Positions 41,733-52,048 of a stretch of 64,000 bases of DNA are shown piece after piece. The notes beneath the pieces are model-generated. The model ran no database searches, was not told the DNA's origin, and worked only from the letters and a program-made list of their open reading frames with translations. Position 1 is the first letter of the stretch. Each line of letters opens with the position of its first letter. Origin of the DNA: Actinoalloteichus hymeniacidonis (GTDB lineage: Bacteria; Actinomycetota; Actinomycetes; Mycobacteriales; Pseudonocardiaceae); NCBI RefSeq assembly GCF_014203365.1, contig NZ_JACHIS010000001.1, positions 2,542,001 through 2,606,000 on the forward strand, in the 5' to 3' direction. Both the position numbers and the translations under genes were made by a program.

Positions 41733-44700
41733 GTGCCCAGCCAAGAAGAGTTGGTGAACTACCTCAAGCGGGTCACCACGGAGTTGCTCGACGCCCGTCG
41801 CCAGCTCCAGGAGAACGACAGCGCGCAGCGTGAGCCGATCGCGATCGTGGCGATGAGTTGTCGGTTCCCTGGCGGGGTGGCCAGTCCGGAGGACCTGTGG
41901 CGGCTGGTGGACTCGGGAACCGACGCGGTGTCGGGCTTCCCCGTGGATCGAGGTTGGGACGTCGAGGGGCTCTACGATCCCGATCCGGACGCCGTCGGGA
42001 AGAGCTATGTCGCCGAGGGTGGCTTCTTGGATGATGTCGCCGGGTTCGACTCGGCGTTCTTCGGCATCAGCCCACGCGAAGCCGTGGCGATGGACCCGCA
42101 GCAACGGTTGTTGCTGGAGTCGGCGTGGGAAATCTTCGAACGGGCCGGCATCGATCCGAGAGCGGTGCGGGGCAGTCGTACCGGCGTGTTCACGGGACTG
42201 ATCTCGAACGACTACCTGTCCCGGCTATCCGAGCTTCCCGATGGAGTCGAGGGTTTCCTGTCCACCGGGGCCGCAGGCAGCGTGGCTTCCGGGCGGATCG
42301 CTTACACCCTCGGGTTGGAAGGCCCGGCGGTCACCGTCGATACGGCGTGTTCGTCGTCGTTGGTGGCGATGCACCTGGCGGCGCAGTCGTTGCGGCAGGG
42401 CGAGTGCACGCTCGCTCTGGCGGGTGGCGCGACCGTGTTGTCCTCACCCGCGGGTTTCGTGGAGTTCAGCCGGCAGCGGGGATTGGCCTCGGATGGACGG
42501 TGCAAACCGTTCGCAGGCGCTGCGGACGGGACTGGTTGGGGCGAAGGTGTCGGCCTTCTGCTGTTGGAGCGGTTGTCCGATGCTCAGCGCAACGGCCATC
42601 AAATCCTTGCGGTGATGCGGGGTTCGGCGGTGAACCAGGACGGCGCCAGCAATGGCCTCACCGCGCCGAACGGTCCGTCCCAGGAACGGGTGATCCGGCA
42701 GGCCCTGGCCAGTGCCGGGTTGGGTGTCGGCGATGTCGACGTGGTGGAGGCACACGGCACGGGCACTCGGCTCGGCGACCCGATCGAAGCACAGGCCTTG
42801 TTGGCGACCTACGGGCAGGACCGGGACGAGCCGTTATTGCTCGGCTCGGTCAAGTCGAATATCGGTCACACCCAGGCGGCGGCCGGTGTCGCGGGTGTCA
42901 TCAAGATGGTGCTGGCGATCCAACACGGCCGGTTGCCAGAGTCCTTGCATGTGGATGAGCCGACTCCGCAGGTGGACTGGACAACCGGTGCCGTGCGGGT
43001 GTTGTCCGAGGCACGGGCATGGCCTGAAGTCGGTCGGCCGCGTCGTGCTGGGGTCTCGTCGTTCGGTATCAGCGGCACCAATGCGCACGTGATCCTCGAA
43101 CAGGCACCCCAACACGAACTCGAATCCCGCACTGCGTCCCCCGATCCGATGCCGAGGGTGGTGCCGTGGGTGTTGTCGGCTCGGAGTGAGCAGGCGTTGC
43201 TGGCCCAGGCCGGGCGGTTGAAAGACTTCCTCGAGGCACATTCCGACCTCGATCCGGCCGATGTGGGTTGGTCGTTGGCGACGGGGCGGTCGGTGTTCGA
43301 CCGGCGTGCGGTGGTGGTGGGGAGTGATCGGGATGCCTTGCTCGATGGTCTGACGGCGTTGGCATCCGGCGGTCCTGTCGTCGGGGTCGGTACCGGTAAG
43401 GCGGTGTTCGTCTTCCCGGGTCAGGGTTCCCAGTGGGCTGGTATGGCGGTGGAGTTGATGGACTCCTCGCCCGTGTTCGCGGCGTCGATGGATGAGTGCG
43501 GATCGGCGCTGTCGGAGTTCGTCGAGTGGTCGTTGGTCGACGTTCTACGTGCCGGCGGCGAGCTCGAGCGTGTTGATGTGGTGCAGCCAGTGTTGTGGGC
43601 GGTGATGGTGTCGTTGGCTGCGCTGTGGCGTTCTTTTGGTGTCGAGCCTGCTGCGGTGGTGGGTCATTCACAGGGCGAGATCGCTGCCGCGGTGGTCGCC
43701 GGTGCGTTGTCGTTGCGGGATGGTGCCCGAGTGGTGGCGTTGCGCAGCAGGGTGTTGCTGGGTATCGCCGGTGACGGTGGCATGGTGTCCGTCGCACTGT
43801 CGGTGGACGAGGTGCGCCCCCGGTTGGCCGACGGGATCGGGATCGCCGCGGTCAACGGGCCGGGTTCGGTGGTGGTGTCGGGTGCGGCGGGGGTGCTGGA
43901 TCGGTGGCAGGCCGAGGTGGAGGCTGCTGGGGTCCGGGTGCGTCGGATACCGGTGGACTACGCCTCCCACTCCGCTGACGTGGAGCGGTTACGTGACGAG
44001 ATCCTGAAGGTGTTGGCTCCGGTCACACCGCGGTCGGTGGAGCTGCCGTTCTACTCCACGCTGACCGGCGGGGTGTTGGATACCTCGGGGTTGGACGCGA
44101 AGTACTGGTACGAGAGCTTGCGTCAGCCGGTGCTGTTCGAGCAGACCACTCGCGCGTTGCTCGACCACGGTCACGACGTACTGATCGAATGCAGTCCGCA
44201 TCCGGTGCTGGCCGTCGGCATCGAGGAGACCGCCGAGGCGGCCGGGACCACTGTCACGGCGCTCGGTTCTCTGCGCCGCGACGATGGCGGCCTCAGCAGG
44301 TTCGTCAAATCGGTCGCGGAAGCCTGGGCGGGTGGCATCACACCGGCGTGGGACGTGGTGTTCGGCGCTGGACGCTCGGTGGTGGAGCTGCCGACGTATG
44401 CGTTCCAGCGGGAACGGTTCTGGCTGGAGGCTGGTCCCTCGACGGGCGACATCGCCTCTGCGGGCCTGGGCTCGGCAGGTCACCCGCTCCTGGGCGCGGC
44501 GGTCACGTTGGCGGACGCCGGCGGGGCGTTGCTGACGGGCAAGCTGTCGCTGCGTACCCACCCGTGGCTAGCTGATCACGCCGTCCTGGGCTCGGTGTTG
44601 CTGCCGGGTACGGCCTTCGTCGAGTTGGCGTTGCGGGCCGGTGACGAGGTCGGCGGCACCCGGATCGAGGAACTGGTGGTGCCGACGCCGCTGGTTCTGA

Positions 44701-47700
44701 CTGAACGTGGCGGTGTCCAGATCCAGGTGGCCGTGGCAGCGGCGGACGAGTCGGGCCGCCGCCCGTTGACGGTGCACTCGCGCGTGGATGAGGAGTGGGT
44801 GCTCCACGCGACGGGCATTCTCGTGCCGGATCCGCAAGGGGAGCCGGTGCGGTTGGAGCAGTGGCCGCCACCTGGGGCTGAACCAGTCGACGTCAGCGGT
44901 CTATACCCGGACCTGGCGGAAGCTGGCCTGGGCTACGGGCCACTGTTCCAGGGTTTGACGGCGGCGTGGCGGTCCGGCGACGAGGTGTTTGCCGAGGTGG
45001 CCCTGCCGGATGGGGCGGAGGCCACCGGGTTCGGCCTGCACCCGGCGCTGTCCGATGCCGCCTTGCACGCGGTCGGGCTGAGCGGCGGAGCGCAGACGCG
45101 GCTGCCCTTCGCGTTTCGTGACGTGTCGTTGTGGGCGGTGGGTGCGTCCGCGTTGCGGGTGCGGGTCTCTCCGATGGGTGCGGATGCGGTTTCGGTTGAT
45201 CTGTTCGATGTGGATGGTCGGCCGGTGGCTCGTATCGGTGAGTTGACGTTGCGGCCGGTGTCCACGGCGGATTTTGCTCGTCATGACCTGTTGTTCGGGT
45301 TGGAGTGGGAGCCCACCGCCGCACAGCCCGGTGAGGGTGAGTGGGCCGTGCTTGGCCCCGATGACCTCGGTGTGGTGGGCGAGGCGTCTTCCTATCCTGA
45401 CATCGCGTCCATGCCTGCGGTGCTGCCTGGGGCTGTGGTGGTCGCGCGGACCTATGACGGTGATCTGACTGCGGCGGTGCACTCGGCGACGAGTGACACG
45501 TTGGCACTGTTGCAGGAGTGGTTGGCTGATTCCCGTTTGGATGATGTGCCGTTGGTGTTCGTGACCCGTGGCGCGGTCGCGGCGTCTGATGATGAGGACG
45601 TCACGGATCTGCCGGGTGCGGCGGTGTGGGGGCTGGTGCGCTCGGCCCAGTCGGAGAACCCCGGCCGATTCTTCCTGGTCGACCTCGGTGATGCGGGGTC
45701 GTTGCCGGGTGGGGTGGTTGGCGAAGAGCCGCAGTTGGCTGTTCGTGGGGGCTCGTCGTTGGTGCCCCGTCTCGGTCGGGTGGCGGTGGAGGGCACGCCG
45801 GTGGCAGGTGTTGCGGAAGGCACGGTGCTGGTCACCGGGGCCACCGGAACCCTCGGCGCCCTGGTCTGCCGCCACCTCGTCAACACACACGGCGCACGGA
45901 ATCTGCTGCTGACCAGCCGCCGTGGAGCCGAGGCCCCCGGCGCTACCGAACTGGTCGCCGAGCTGGAGGAACTGGGAGCAAAGGTCACCCTACAAGCCTG
46001 CGACATCGCCGACCGAGACTCCCTGGCAGCAGTGCTGTCAGGACACACGTTGACAGCGGTGATCCACACCGCAGGCATCTTGGACGACGGGTTGTTGGTG
46101 TCGATGACACCGCAACGGCTGGCGGCGGTGTTACGGCCGAAGGTCGACGCGGTGATCAACCTCCACGAGTTGACGGCAGAACACAACCTGTCGGAGTTCG
46201 TGATGTTCTCCTCGGCTGCGGCGGCCATCGGAAGCGCGGGTCAAAGCAACTACGCGGCGGCCAACGCGTTTATCGATGCGTTCGCCCAGTATCGGCGGGC
46301 TCAAGGCCTGCCGGGTATTGCGGTCGGGTGGGGCTTCTGGGCCGAGCGCAGTGCGATGACCGGGCACCTGGACACCGTGGATATCCAGCGGATGAGCGCC
46401 ACCGGGATCGTGCCACTGACCAGCGAGGAGGGGCTGGGTCTGTTCGACCTGGCCCGGTGTGTCGGGCCTGCTTATGTGTTGGCGGCTCGGTTGGATATCG
46501 CAGCGTTGCGGCGGGCCGGTGACATTCCGCCGTTGCTGAGCGGGCTGGTGCCCGCCTCCGGGTCGGGTCGGAACACAGCGGCGACCGCCGGGGCCGGTGG
46601 AGTGGCTCGCAAACTCGTCTCGATGACCGATGACCAGCGCATCACGTTCTTGACCGATCTCGTCCGAACCCACGCCGCCGCCGTCCTGGGCCTGTCCGGG
46701 GCCGGTGGGGTGGATGCGGGTCGGGCGTTCAAGGAAGCCGGGTTCGACTCGCTGACTGCGCTGGAACTGCGCAACCGGCTCACGGCGGCGACGGGCGTCC
46801 GACTGCCCGCCACTCTGGTGTTCGACCACCCCACACCGACCTCGCTTGCAGAGCGGCTCCTCTCGGAGGTGCTGGGTAAGCAGGCCGGTACCGCTGGATC
46901 AGTGGTGGCCACCGCAGTCAGTGATGAGCCGATCGCGATCGTGGCGATGAGTTGCCGGTTCCCTGGCGGCGTCGCGGGCCCGGAAGACCTGTGGCGGTTG
47001 GTGGACTCGGGAACCGACGCGGTGTCGGGCTTTCCGACCGACCGGGGTTGGGACCTCGAGAACCTCTACGACCCCGACCCCGACGCCCCGGGGAAGACCT
47101 ACTCCGCCGAGGGTGGGTTCTTGGATGACGTCGCCGGGTTCGACTCGGCGTTCTTCGGCATCAGCCCACGCGAAGCCATCGCGATGGACCCCCAGCAACG
47201 ACTGCTCCTGGAAACGGCGTGGGAAACCTTCGAACGAGCAGGCATCGACCCACAGACACTGCGAGGCTCCCGCACGGGAGTGTTCGCAGGCCTGCTCTCG
47301 AACGACTACTTCTCTCGGCTGTCTGAGCTTCCCGAAGGAGTTGAGGGGTTCCTGTCCAGCGGCACGGCAGGCAGTGTGGCTTCCGGGCGGATCGCTTACA
47401 CCTTCGGGTTGGAAGGCCCGGCGATGACCGTCGATACGGCGTGTTCGTCGTCGTTGGTGGCGATGCACCTCGCGGCGCAGTCGTTGCGGCAGGGTGAGAG
47501 CACGTTGGCGTTGGCCGGTGGGGTCACGGTGTTGTCCTCGCCTGCGGGTTTCGTGGAGTTCAGCCGGCAGCGGGGGCTGGCCGCGGACGGCCGCTGCAAG
47601 TCGTTCGCGGGTGCGGCGGACGGTACGGGGTGGGCCGAGGGTGTGGGGATGCTCCTGTTGGAGCGGCTCTCCGATGCCCAGCGCAACGGTCACCGGGTTC

Positions 47701-50700
47701 TCGCGGTGATGCGGGGTTCGGCGGTGAACCAGGATGGCGCCAGCAATGGCCTCACCGCGCCGAACGGTCCGTCCCAGGAACGGGTGATCCGGCAGGCCCT
47801 GGCGAGTGCCGGGTTGGGTGTCGGCGATGTCGATGTGGTGGAGGCACACGGCACGGGCACTCGGCTCGGCGACCCGATCGAAGCACAGGCCTTGTTGGCG
47901 ACCTACGGGCAGGACCGGGACGAGCCGTTATTGCTCGGCTCGGTCAAGTCGAACATCGGTCACACCCAGGCCGCAGCCGGTGTCGCGGGTGTCATCAAGA
48001 TGGTGCTGGCGATGCAACACGGCCGGTTGCCGAAGACTTTGCATGTCGATGAGCCGACCCCGCAGGTGGACTGGACAACCGGTGCGGTGCGGGTGTTGTC
48101 CGAGGCACGGGCATGGCCTGAAGTCGGTCGGCCGCGTCGTGCTGGGGTCTCGTCGTTCGGTATCAGCGGCACCAATGCGCACGTCGTGCTGGAACAGGCA
48201 CCCGAGCACGAACTCGAATCCCGCACGGCGTCCTCCGATCCGGTGCCGAAGTTGGTGCCCTGGGTGCTCTCGGCTCGGAGTGAGCCCGCATTGCTGGCGC
48301 AGGCCGCTCGGTTGCGCGCGTTCGTGCAGGACCGCCCCGACCTCAACCCGGCGGAAGTCGGCTGGTCGTTGGCGACGACGCGTGCCGGGTTGGCCCATCG
48401 TGCGGCGGTGGTGGCCAGTGATCGTGCAGGCTTGTTGGAAGCACTAGGTGTTCTGGCCGACGGTGGTTCGGCCGGTGGTGTGGCCAGGGGTGTGGTGTCC
48501 GAGGGGAAGCTGGCGTTTGCCTTCCCCGGTCAGGGGTCCCAGCGGGCCGGTATGGGTCGGGAGCTGTATTCGGAGTTCCCGGTGTTCGCCCGGGTGTTCG
48601 ACGAGGTGTGGTCGCACTTCGACGTGGGTGACTGGTCGATCGATGACACCGGCCATGCCCAACCGGCGTTGTTCGCCATCGAGGTAGCCCTGTACCGACT
48701 GTGGGAATCCTGGGGCATCACACCCGACTACCTGGTCGGCCACTCCGTCGGCGAGCTGGCCGCCGCCCACGTTTCGGGTGTGTTGTCGCTACCCGACGCG
48801 GCGAAGTTGGTGGCGGCCCGGGGCAGGTTGATGCAGGCACTACCCCCAGGCGGTGCGATGGTCGCACTCCGAGCCTCCGAAACCGACGTACTACCGTTGC
48901 TGGCCGGACGCCCGGTGGACATCGCGGCCGTGAACGGACCGGACGCGGTGGTCATCTCCGGCGAGGAAACCGCGGTCCTGGAGATCGCCGCCCAGTTCCC
49001 CGGATCGACACGACTACGGGTCAGCCACGCGTTCCACTCATCACTGATGGACCCGATGCTCGACGAGTTCCGCGCCATCGCCGAAAACCTCACCTACCAC
49101 GCGCCCACGATCCCGGTAGTAGGCGCAGACGTCACCAACCCCGAATACTGGGTACACCACGTACGCAACACCGTCCGCTTCGCCGACAACATCCACGCCT
49201 TACGCGACAACGAAGTGACCACGTTGGTGGAGGTCGGACCAGGCGGCGCGTTGTCAGCAATGATCGCCGACACCCCCGACATCACCGCCATCACATCACT
49301 ACGCAAGAACACCCCGGAACCCACAGCCGCCCTCACGGCATTAACGCAGTTACACACCCGTGGCGTGCTCCCACGATGGGAGGCCGTATTCGGGGCGGGT
49401 CGTGCCGACGTGGAACTACCGACCTACGCGTTCCAACACCAACGGTACTGGCTCGAAACCACCCAGTCGGTCGGAGACGTCTCCTCGGCTGGCCTGGGCT
49501 CGGCGGATCATCCACTACTGGGCGCGGCGGTCACGCTCGCGGACACAGGCGGAGTACTGCTGACCGGCCAATTGTCCCTGCACACCCACCCATGGCTGGC
49601 CGACCACACCATCCTGGGATCAGCCCTGTTCCCCGGCACCGGTTTCCTCGAACTCGCATTACGAGCCGCCGACGAAATCGGCGGCGGCCGGATCGAGGAA
49701 CTGGTGCTGGCAACCCCACTGGTGCTCGACGAACACGGCTCCACCCCCATCCAGGTAACCGTCACCGCACCCGACGACACACAACACCGCTCACTGACCA
49801 TCCACTCCCACACCAACGACCAATGGGTACTCCACGCCTCCGGCACACTCACCCAACACCACCAAGACACACCGACCTGGCCGAAACAATGGCCGCCGGT
49901 CGAGGCCCAAGCCATCGACGTGTTCGATTCCGGACTGACGGCGGCGTGGCGGCGTGATGACGAGATGTTCGCCGAGGTATCACTGGCCAAGGAAGTGGAC
50001 GCCGCCGGGTTCGGCCTGCATCCGGTTCTGTTGGACGCCGCGCTGCAAGTCGTCGGTCTGAGTGGCGAGGACGGGGCACGGCTGCCATCCGCCTTCCGGG
50101 ACGTGTCACTGCACGCGGTGGGGGCTTCCACGCTGCGCGTACGAGTGTCCCCGGCCGGCACGGACGCGGTGTCGGTGGAACTCGCCGACACGGCCGGGCA
50201 GCCGGTGGCGTCGATCGGGGAACTGACATTCCGGTCGGTGTCCGAAGTGGAGTCTGTTCGGCCCACCCGCCACGACCTGTTCGGGGTGGATTGGACACCT
50301 GTTGCGGAGCAACCGCAACCGGCCACCGGCGACTGGGCGGTAGTGGGCCCCGACGACCTCGGCGTGATGGCCGGACTCGAGACAGCCGGTGTCGCCGTCA
50401 CCGACCTGCACGCGGCGGCGTTCGCCGTCGTCGCACGGTCGTACGACACGGCAGGCGGTATCGCCGACGCGGTGCACACCGCGACCGCGGAGACGTTGGC
50501 GCTGCTGCAATCGTGGCTGGCCGACCGGAGCGTTGACGACGTTCCTCTGGTGTTCGTGACCCGCGGCGCGGTGGACGACGTCACCGATCTGCCTGGCGCC
50601 GCAGTGTGGGATTTGGTCCGCTCCGCCCAGTCGGAGAACCCGGACCGGTTCGTCTTGGTCGATATCGACGACGAAGGCGCGGCATCACTCCCGTTGGCCG

Positions 50701-52019
50701 TGGCGGCCGGGGAGCCCGAGGTGGCCGCGCGCGGCCGAGTGGTGTCGGTGCCAAGGGTCGTGCGGATCACGAAGCGGGACTCGCCGGAAACCGGCATTGC
50801 AGAGGGCACGGTGCTGGTCACCGGCGCTACCGGAGCGCTCGGCGCGATGGTGTGCAGGCACCTGGTGACCGCGCACTGTGCGCGTGACCTGCTGCTGATC
50901 GACCAGCACGGGGAAGCCGCATCCGGAGCGACGGAGTTGGTCACCGAGCTGACGGAGATGGGGGCGCGGGTCACCCTGGTGACCTGCGATGCCGCCGACC
51001 GCGACGCTCTGGCGGCGACGCTGGCCGGGCATGCGCTGACAGCTGTCGTGCACGCCGCAGGGATGCTGGACGAGGACCTCACGGCGTCGACCCCGCCGGA
51101 ACGGCTGGCGGCGGTATTACGGGCCAAGGTCGACGCTGTGATCAACCTCCACGACCTCACCGCAGGGGAGAGCCTGTCGGAGTTCGTGACGTTCTCGTCG
51201 GCGGCTGGACTCCTCGGCACCGAGGGGCTGGGCGGCTACGCGGCGGCCAACGCCTTCCTCGACGCGTTCGCCCGGCACCGGCGGGCTCAAGGGCTGCCGG
51301 GTTCGTCCATCGCCTGGGGCTTGGTCTCCTCGGCGGAGGAGGAGAGCTTGGCCCTGTTCGACTCGGCTTTGCGAGCCGAACGGGCCCACGTCCTGGCCGC
51401 CCGCTGGGACATCACCGAACTGCGCCGCGCCCGTGACCTGCCGCCGATCTTGAACGGGCTGGTGGGCCGGACCGGACCGGTGCGCCGGAGCGCTGCGGGA
51501 GCCGGCGAGGCGGGAGATCTCGGACGTCGGCTGGCCATGATGACCGAGGACCAGCGCGTCGCTTTCCTCATCGACCTCGTGCACACGCACGCCGCCGAGG
51601 TCCTCGGGTTGGCTGCCGTCGACTGGGGGGACGGCGAACTGGCGTTCAAGGACGCCGGATTCGACTCGATGACCGCCGTGGAGTTGCGCAACCGGCTGAC
51701 CAAGGCCACCGGGGTGCGGCTGCCCGCCACGCTGGTGTTCGACTACCCGACACCGGTCGCGCTGGCCGAACGGCTGTTCGCGAAGCTGCACGACGCACCC
51801 ACGCTCGAAGCGCGGATCCAACACGCGCTGGCGACGATCCCCGTCAGCCGATTCCGCGACCTGGGGTTGCTGGAGCCCCTGCTCCGGCTCGCGGAAAGTG
51901 TCGGCGAGTCGGCACCCCGCGTGCCCGACGACGTCCGTGACGGCGACGCCGGGGCGGACGTCGATGAACTGGACCTCGACAGCCTCGTCGAGATGGCACT
52001 CGAACGCGCCGAGCCGTGA
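41733..52019 (+). CDS. Type I modular polyketide synthase B, two extension modules
   Basis: 3428 aa. Order: N-terminal docking helix ([20 protein letters not shown]), module B1 KS-AT-DH-KR-ACP, module B2 KS-AT-DH-KR-ACP with degenerate DH and KR, then a C-terminal docking tail ending [19 protein letters not shown]. No loading module or thioesterase. GTG 41733 is the start, with AGGGAG upstream. B1 uses a methylmalonyl-type AT and B2 a malonyl-type AT. The docking tail (acidic, ending LVEMAL) is of the class that pairs with heads such as [20 protein letters not shown] of PKS C, which begins 29 bp downstream, so B should hand its chain to C. Its head resembles that of PKS A. Confidence 0.97.
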   Translation: MPSQEELVNYLKRVTTELLDARRQLQENDSAQREPIAIVAMSCRFPGGVASPEDLWRLVDSGTDAVSGFPVDRGWDVEGLYDPDPDAVGKSYVAEGGFLDDVAGFDSAFFGISPREAVAMDPQQRLLLESAWEIFERAGIDPRAVRGSRTGVFTGLISNDYLSRLSELPDGVEGFLSTGAAGSVASGRIAYTLGLEGPAVTVDTACSSSLVAMHLAAQSLRQGECTLALAGGATVLSSPAGFVEFSRQRGLASDGRCKPFAGAADGTGWGEGVGLLLLERLSDAQRNGHQILAVMRGSAVNQDGASNGLTAPNGPSQERVIRQALASAGLGVGDVDVVEAHGTGTRLGDPIEAQALLATYGQDRDEPLLLGSVKSNIGHTQAAAGVAGVIKMVLAIQHGRLPESLHVDEPTPQVDWTTGAVRVLSEARAWPEVGRPRRAGVSSFGISGTNAHVILEQAPQHELESRTASPDPMPRVVPWVLSARSEQALLAQAGRLKDFLEAHSDLDPADVGWSLATGRSVFDRRAVVVGSDRDALLDGLTALASGGPVVGVGTGKAVFVFPGQGSQWAGMAVELMDSSPVFAASMDECGSALSEFVEWSLVDVLRAGGELERVDVVQPVLWAVMVSLAALWRSFGVEPAAVVGHSQGEIAAAVVAGALSLRDGARVVALRSRVLLGIAGDGGMVSVALSVDEVRPRLADGIGIAAVNGPGSVVVSGAAGVLDRWQAEVEAAGVRVRRIPVDYASHSADVERLRDEILKVLAPVTPRSVELPFYSTLTGGVLDTSGLDAKYWYESLRQPVLFEQTTRALLDHGHDVLIECSPHPVLAVGIEETAEAAGTTVTALGSLRRDDGGLSRFVKSVAEAWAGGITPAWDVVFGAGRSVVELPTYAFQRERFWLEAGPSTGDIASAGLGSAGHPLLGAAVTLADAGGALLTGKLSLRTHPWLADHAVLGSVLLPGTAFVELALRAGDEVGGTRIEELVVPTPLVLTERGGVQIQVAVAAADESGRRPLTVHSRVDEEWVLHATGILVPDPQGEPVRLEQWPPPGAEPVDVSGLYPDLAEAGLGYGPLFQGLTAAWRSGDEVFAEVALPDGAEATGFGLHPALSDAALHAVGLSGGAQTRLPFAFRDVSLWAVGASALRVRVSPMGADAVSVDLFDVDGRPVARIGELTLRPVSTADFARHDLLFGLEWEPTAAQPGEGEWAVLGPDDLGVVGEASSYPDIASMPAVLPGAVVVARTYDGDLTAAVHSATSDTLALLQEWLADSRLDDVPLVFVTRGAVAASDDEDVTDLPGAAVWGLVRSAQSENPGRFFLVDLGDAGSLPGGVVGEEPQLAVRGGSSLVPRLGRVAVEGTPVAGVAEGTVLVTGATGTLGALVCRHLVNTHGARNLLLTSRRGAEAPGATELVAELEELGAKVTLQACDIADRDSLAAVLSGHTLTAVIHTAGILDDGLLVSMTPQRLAAVLRPKVDAVINLHELTAEHNLSEFVMFSSAAAAIGSAGQSNYAAANAFIDAFAQYRRAQGLPGIAVGWGFWAERSAMTGHLDTVDIQRMSATGIVPLTSEEGLGLFDLARCVGPAYVLAARLDIAALRRAGDIPPLLSGLVPASGSGRNTAATAGAGGVARKLVSMTDDQRITFLTDLVRTHAAAVLGLSGAGGVDAGRAFKEAGFDSLTALELRNRLTAATGVRLPATLVFDHPTPTSLAERLLSEVLGKQAGTAGSVVATAVSDEPIAIVAMSCRFPGGVAGPEDLWRLVDSGTDAVSGFPTDRGWDLENLYDPDPDAPGKTYSAEGGFLDDVAGFDSAFFGISPREAIAMDPQQRLLLETAWETFERAGIDPQTLRGSRTGVFAGLLSNDYFSRLSELPEGVEGFLSSGTAGSVASGRIAYTFGLEGPAMTVDTACSSSLVAMHLAAQSLRQGESTLALAGGVTVLSSPAGFVEFSRQRGLAADGRCKSFAGAADGTGWAEGVGMLLLERLSDAQRNGHRVLAVMRGSAVNQDGASNGLTAPNGPSQERVIRQALASAGLGVGDVDVVEAHGTGTRLGDPIEAQALLATYGQDRDEPLLLGSVKSNIGHTQAAAGVAGVIKMVLAMQHGRLPKTLHVDEPTPQVDWTTGAVRVLSEARAWPEVGRPRRAGVSSFGISGTNAHVVLEQAPEHELESRTASSDPVPKLVPWVLSARSEPALLAQAARLRAFVQDRPDLNPAEVGWSLATTRAGLAHRAAVVASDRAGLLEALGVLADGGSAGGVARGVVSEGKLAFAFPGQGSQRAGMGRELYSEFPVFARVFDEVWSHFDVGDWSIDDTGHAQPALFAIEVALYRLWESWGITPDYLVGHSVGELAAAHVSGVLSLPDAAKLVAARGRLMQALPPGGAMVALRASETDVLPLLAGRPVDIAAVNGPDAVVISGEETAVLEIAAQFPGSTRLRVSHAFHSSLMDPMLDEFRAIAENLTYHAPTIPVVGADVTNPEYWVHHVRNTVRFADNIHALRDNEVTTLVEVGPGGALSAMIADTPDITAITSLRKNTPEPTAALTALTQLHTRGVLPRWEAVFGAGRADVELPTYAFQHQRYWLETTQSVGDVSSAGLGSADHPLLGAAVTLADTGGVLLTGQLSLHTHPWLADHTILGSALFPGTGFLELALRAADEIGGGRIEELVLATPLVLDEHGSTPIQVTVTAPDDTQHRSLTIHSHTNDQWVLHASGTLTQHHQDTPTWPKQWPPVEAQAIDVFDSGLTAAWRRDDEMFAEVSLAKEVDAAGFGLHPVLLDAALQVVGLSGEDGARLPSAFRDVSLHAVGASTLRVRVSPAGTDAVSVELADTAGQPVASIGELTFRSVSEVESVRPTRHDLFGVDWTPVAEQPQPATGDWAVVGPDDLGVMAGLETAGVAVTDLHAAAFAVVARSYDTAGGIADAVHTATAETLALLQSWLADRSVDDVPLVFVTRGAVDDVTDLPGAAVWDLVRSAQSENPDRFVLVDIDDEGAASLPLAVAAGEPEVAARGRVVSVPRVVRITKRDSPETGIAEGTVLVTGATGALGAMVCRHLVTAHCARDLLLIDQHGEAASGATELVTELTEMGARVTLVTCDAADRDALAATLAGHALTAVVHAAGMLDEDLTASTPPERLAAVLRAKVDAVINLHDLTAGESLSEFVTFSSAAGLLGTEGLGGYAAANAFLDAFARHRRAQGLPGSSIAWGLVSSAEEESLALFDSALRAERAHVLAARWDITELRRARDLPPILNGLVGRTGPVRRSAAGAGEAGDLGRRLAMMTEDQRVAFLIDLVHTHAAEVLGLAAVDWGDGELAFKDAGFDSMTAVELRNRLTKATGVRLPATLVFDYPTPVALAERLFAKLHDAPTLEARIQHALATIPVSRFRDLGLLEPLLRLAESVGESAPRVPDDVRDGDAGADVDELDLDSLVEMALERAEP
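43406..44082 (+). repeat. Near-identical methylmalonyl AT block, copy in module B1
   Basis: Direct repeat of 53695-54371 at a constant offset of 10289 bp. It covers the AT core from GQGSQW past YASH. Confidence 0.85.
45821..46454 (+). repeat. Near-identical KR block, copy in PKS B module B1
   Basis: Partner of 28571-29204 on the opposite strand. Differences are few, for example one silent change in the codons for VTLQAC. Confidence 0.85.
46926..51800 (+). other. PKS module B2: KS-AT(malonyl)-[DH]-[KR]-ACP, reductive domains degenerate
   Basis: KS about 46926-48195 (Cys codon 47442-47444) and AT about 48505-49410 with GHSVGE and HAFH (malonyl) look normal. DH about 49500-50250 keeps [10 protein letters not shown] and LLDAALQ, but between IDV and GLTAAW (about 49918-49935) about 17 residues are missing, including the region that reads YGPLFQ in all other modules. 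KR about 50810-51330 has IDQHG instead of V/TSRRG, MLDEDL instead of ILDDGLL, and lacks the WGFW-to-GM lid region ([12 protein letters not shown] follows directly); Ser and Tyr (GGYAAANA) remain. ACP about 51580-51790 has GFDSM. A beta-keto or poorly reduced unit is predicted. Confidence 0.8.
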
Positions 52020-52048
52020 CATCGAGCCGAGAAGTGGGAAGGAAATCG

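Larger units (their letters stand above)
41832..46900 (+). other. PKS module B1: KS-AT(methylmalonyl)-DH-KR-ACP
   Basis: KS about 41832-43100 with Cys206 in DTACSSS. AT about 43405-44290 with GHSQGE and YASH (about 43963-43975), the methylmalonyl signature. DH about 44475-45270 with [10 protein letters not shown] and LSDAALH. KR about 45825-46380 with [12 protein letters not shown] and [13 protein letters not shown] about 46660-46900 with GFDSL. It should add a methyl-branched unit with a trisubstituted double bond if the DH is active. Confidence 0.88.
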
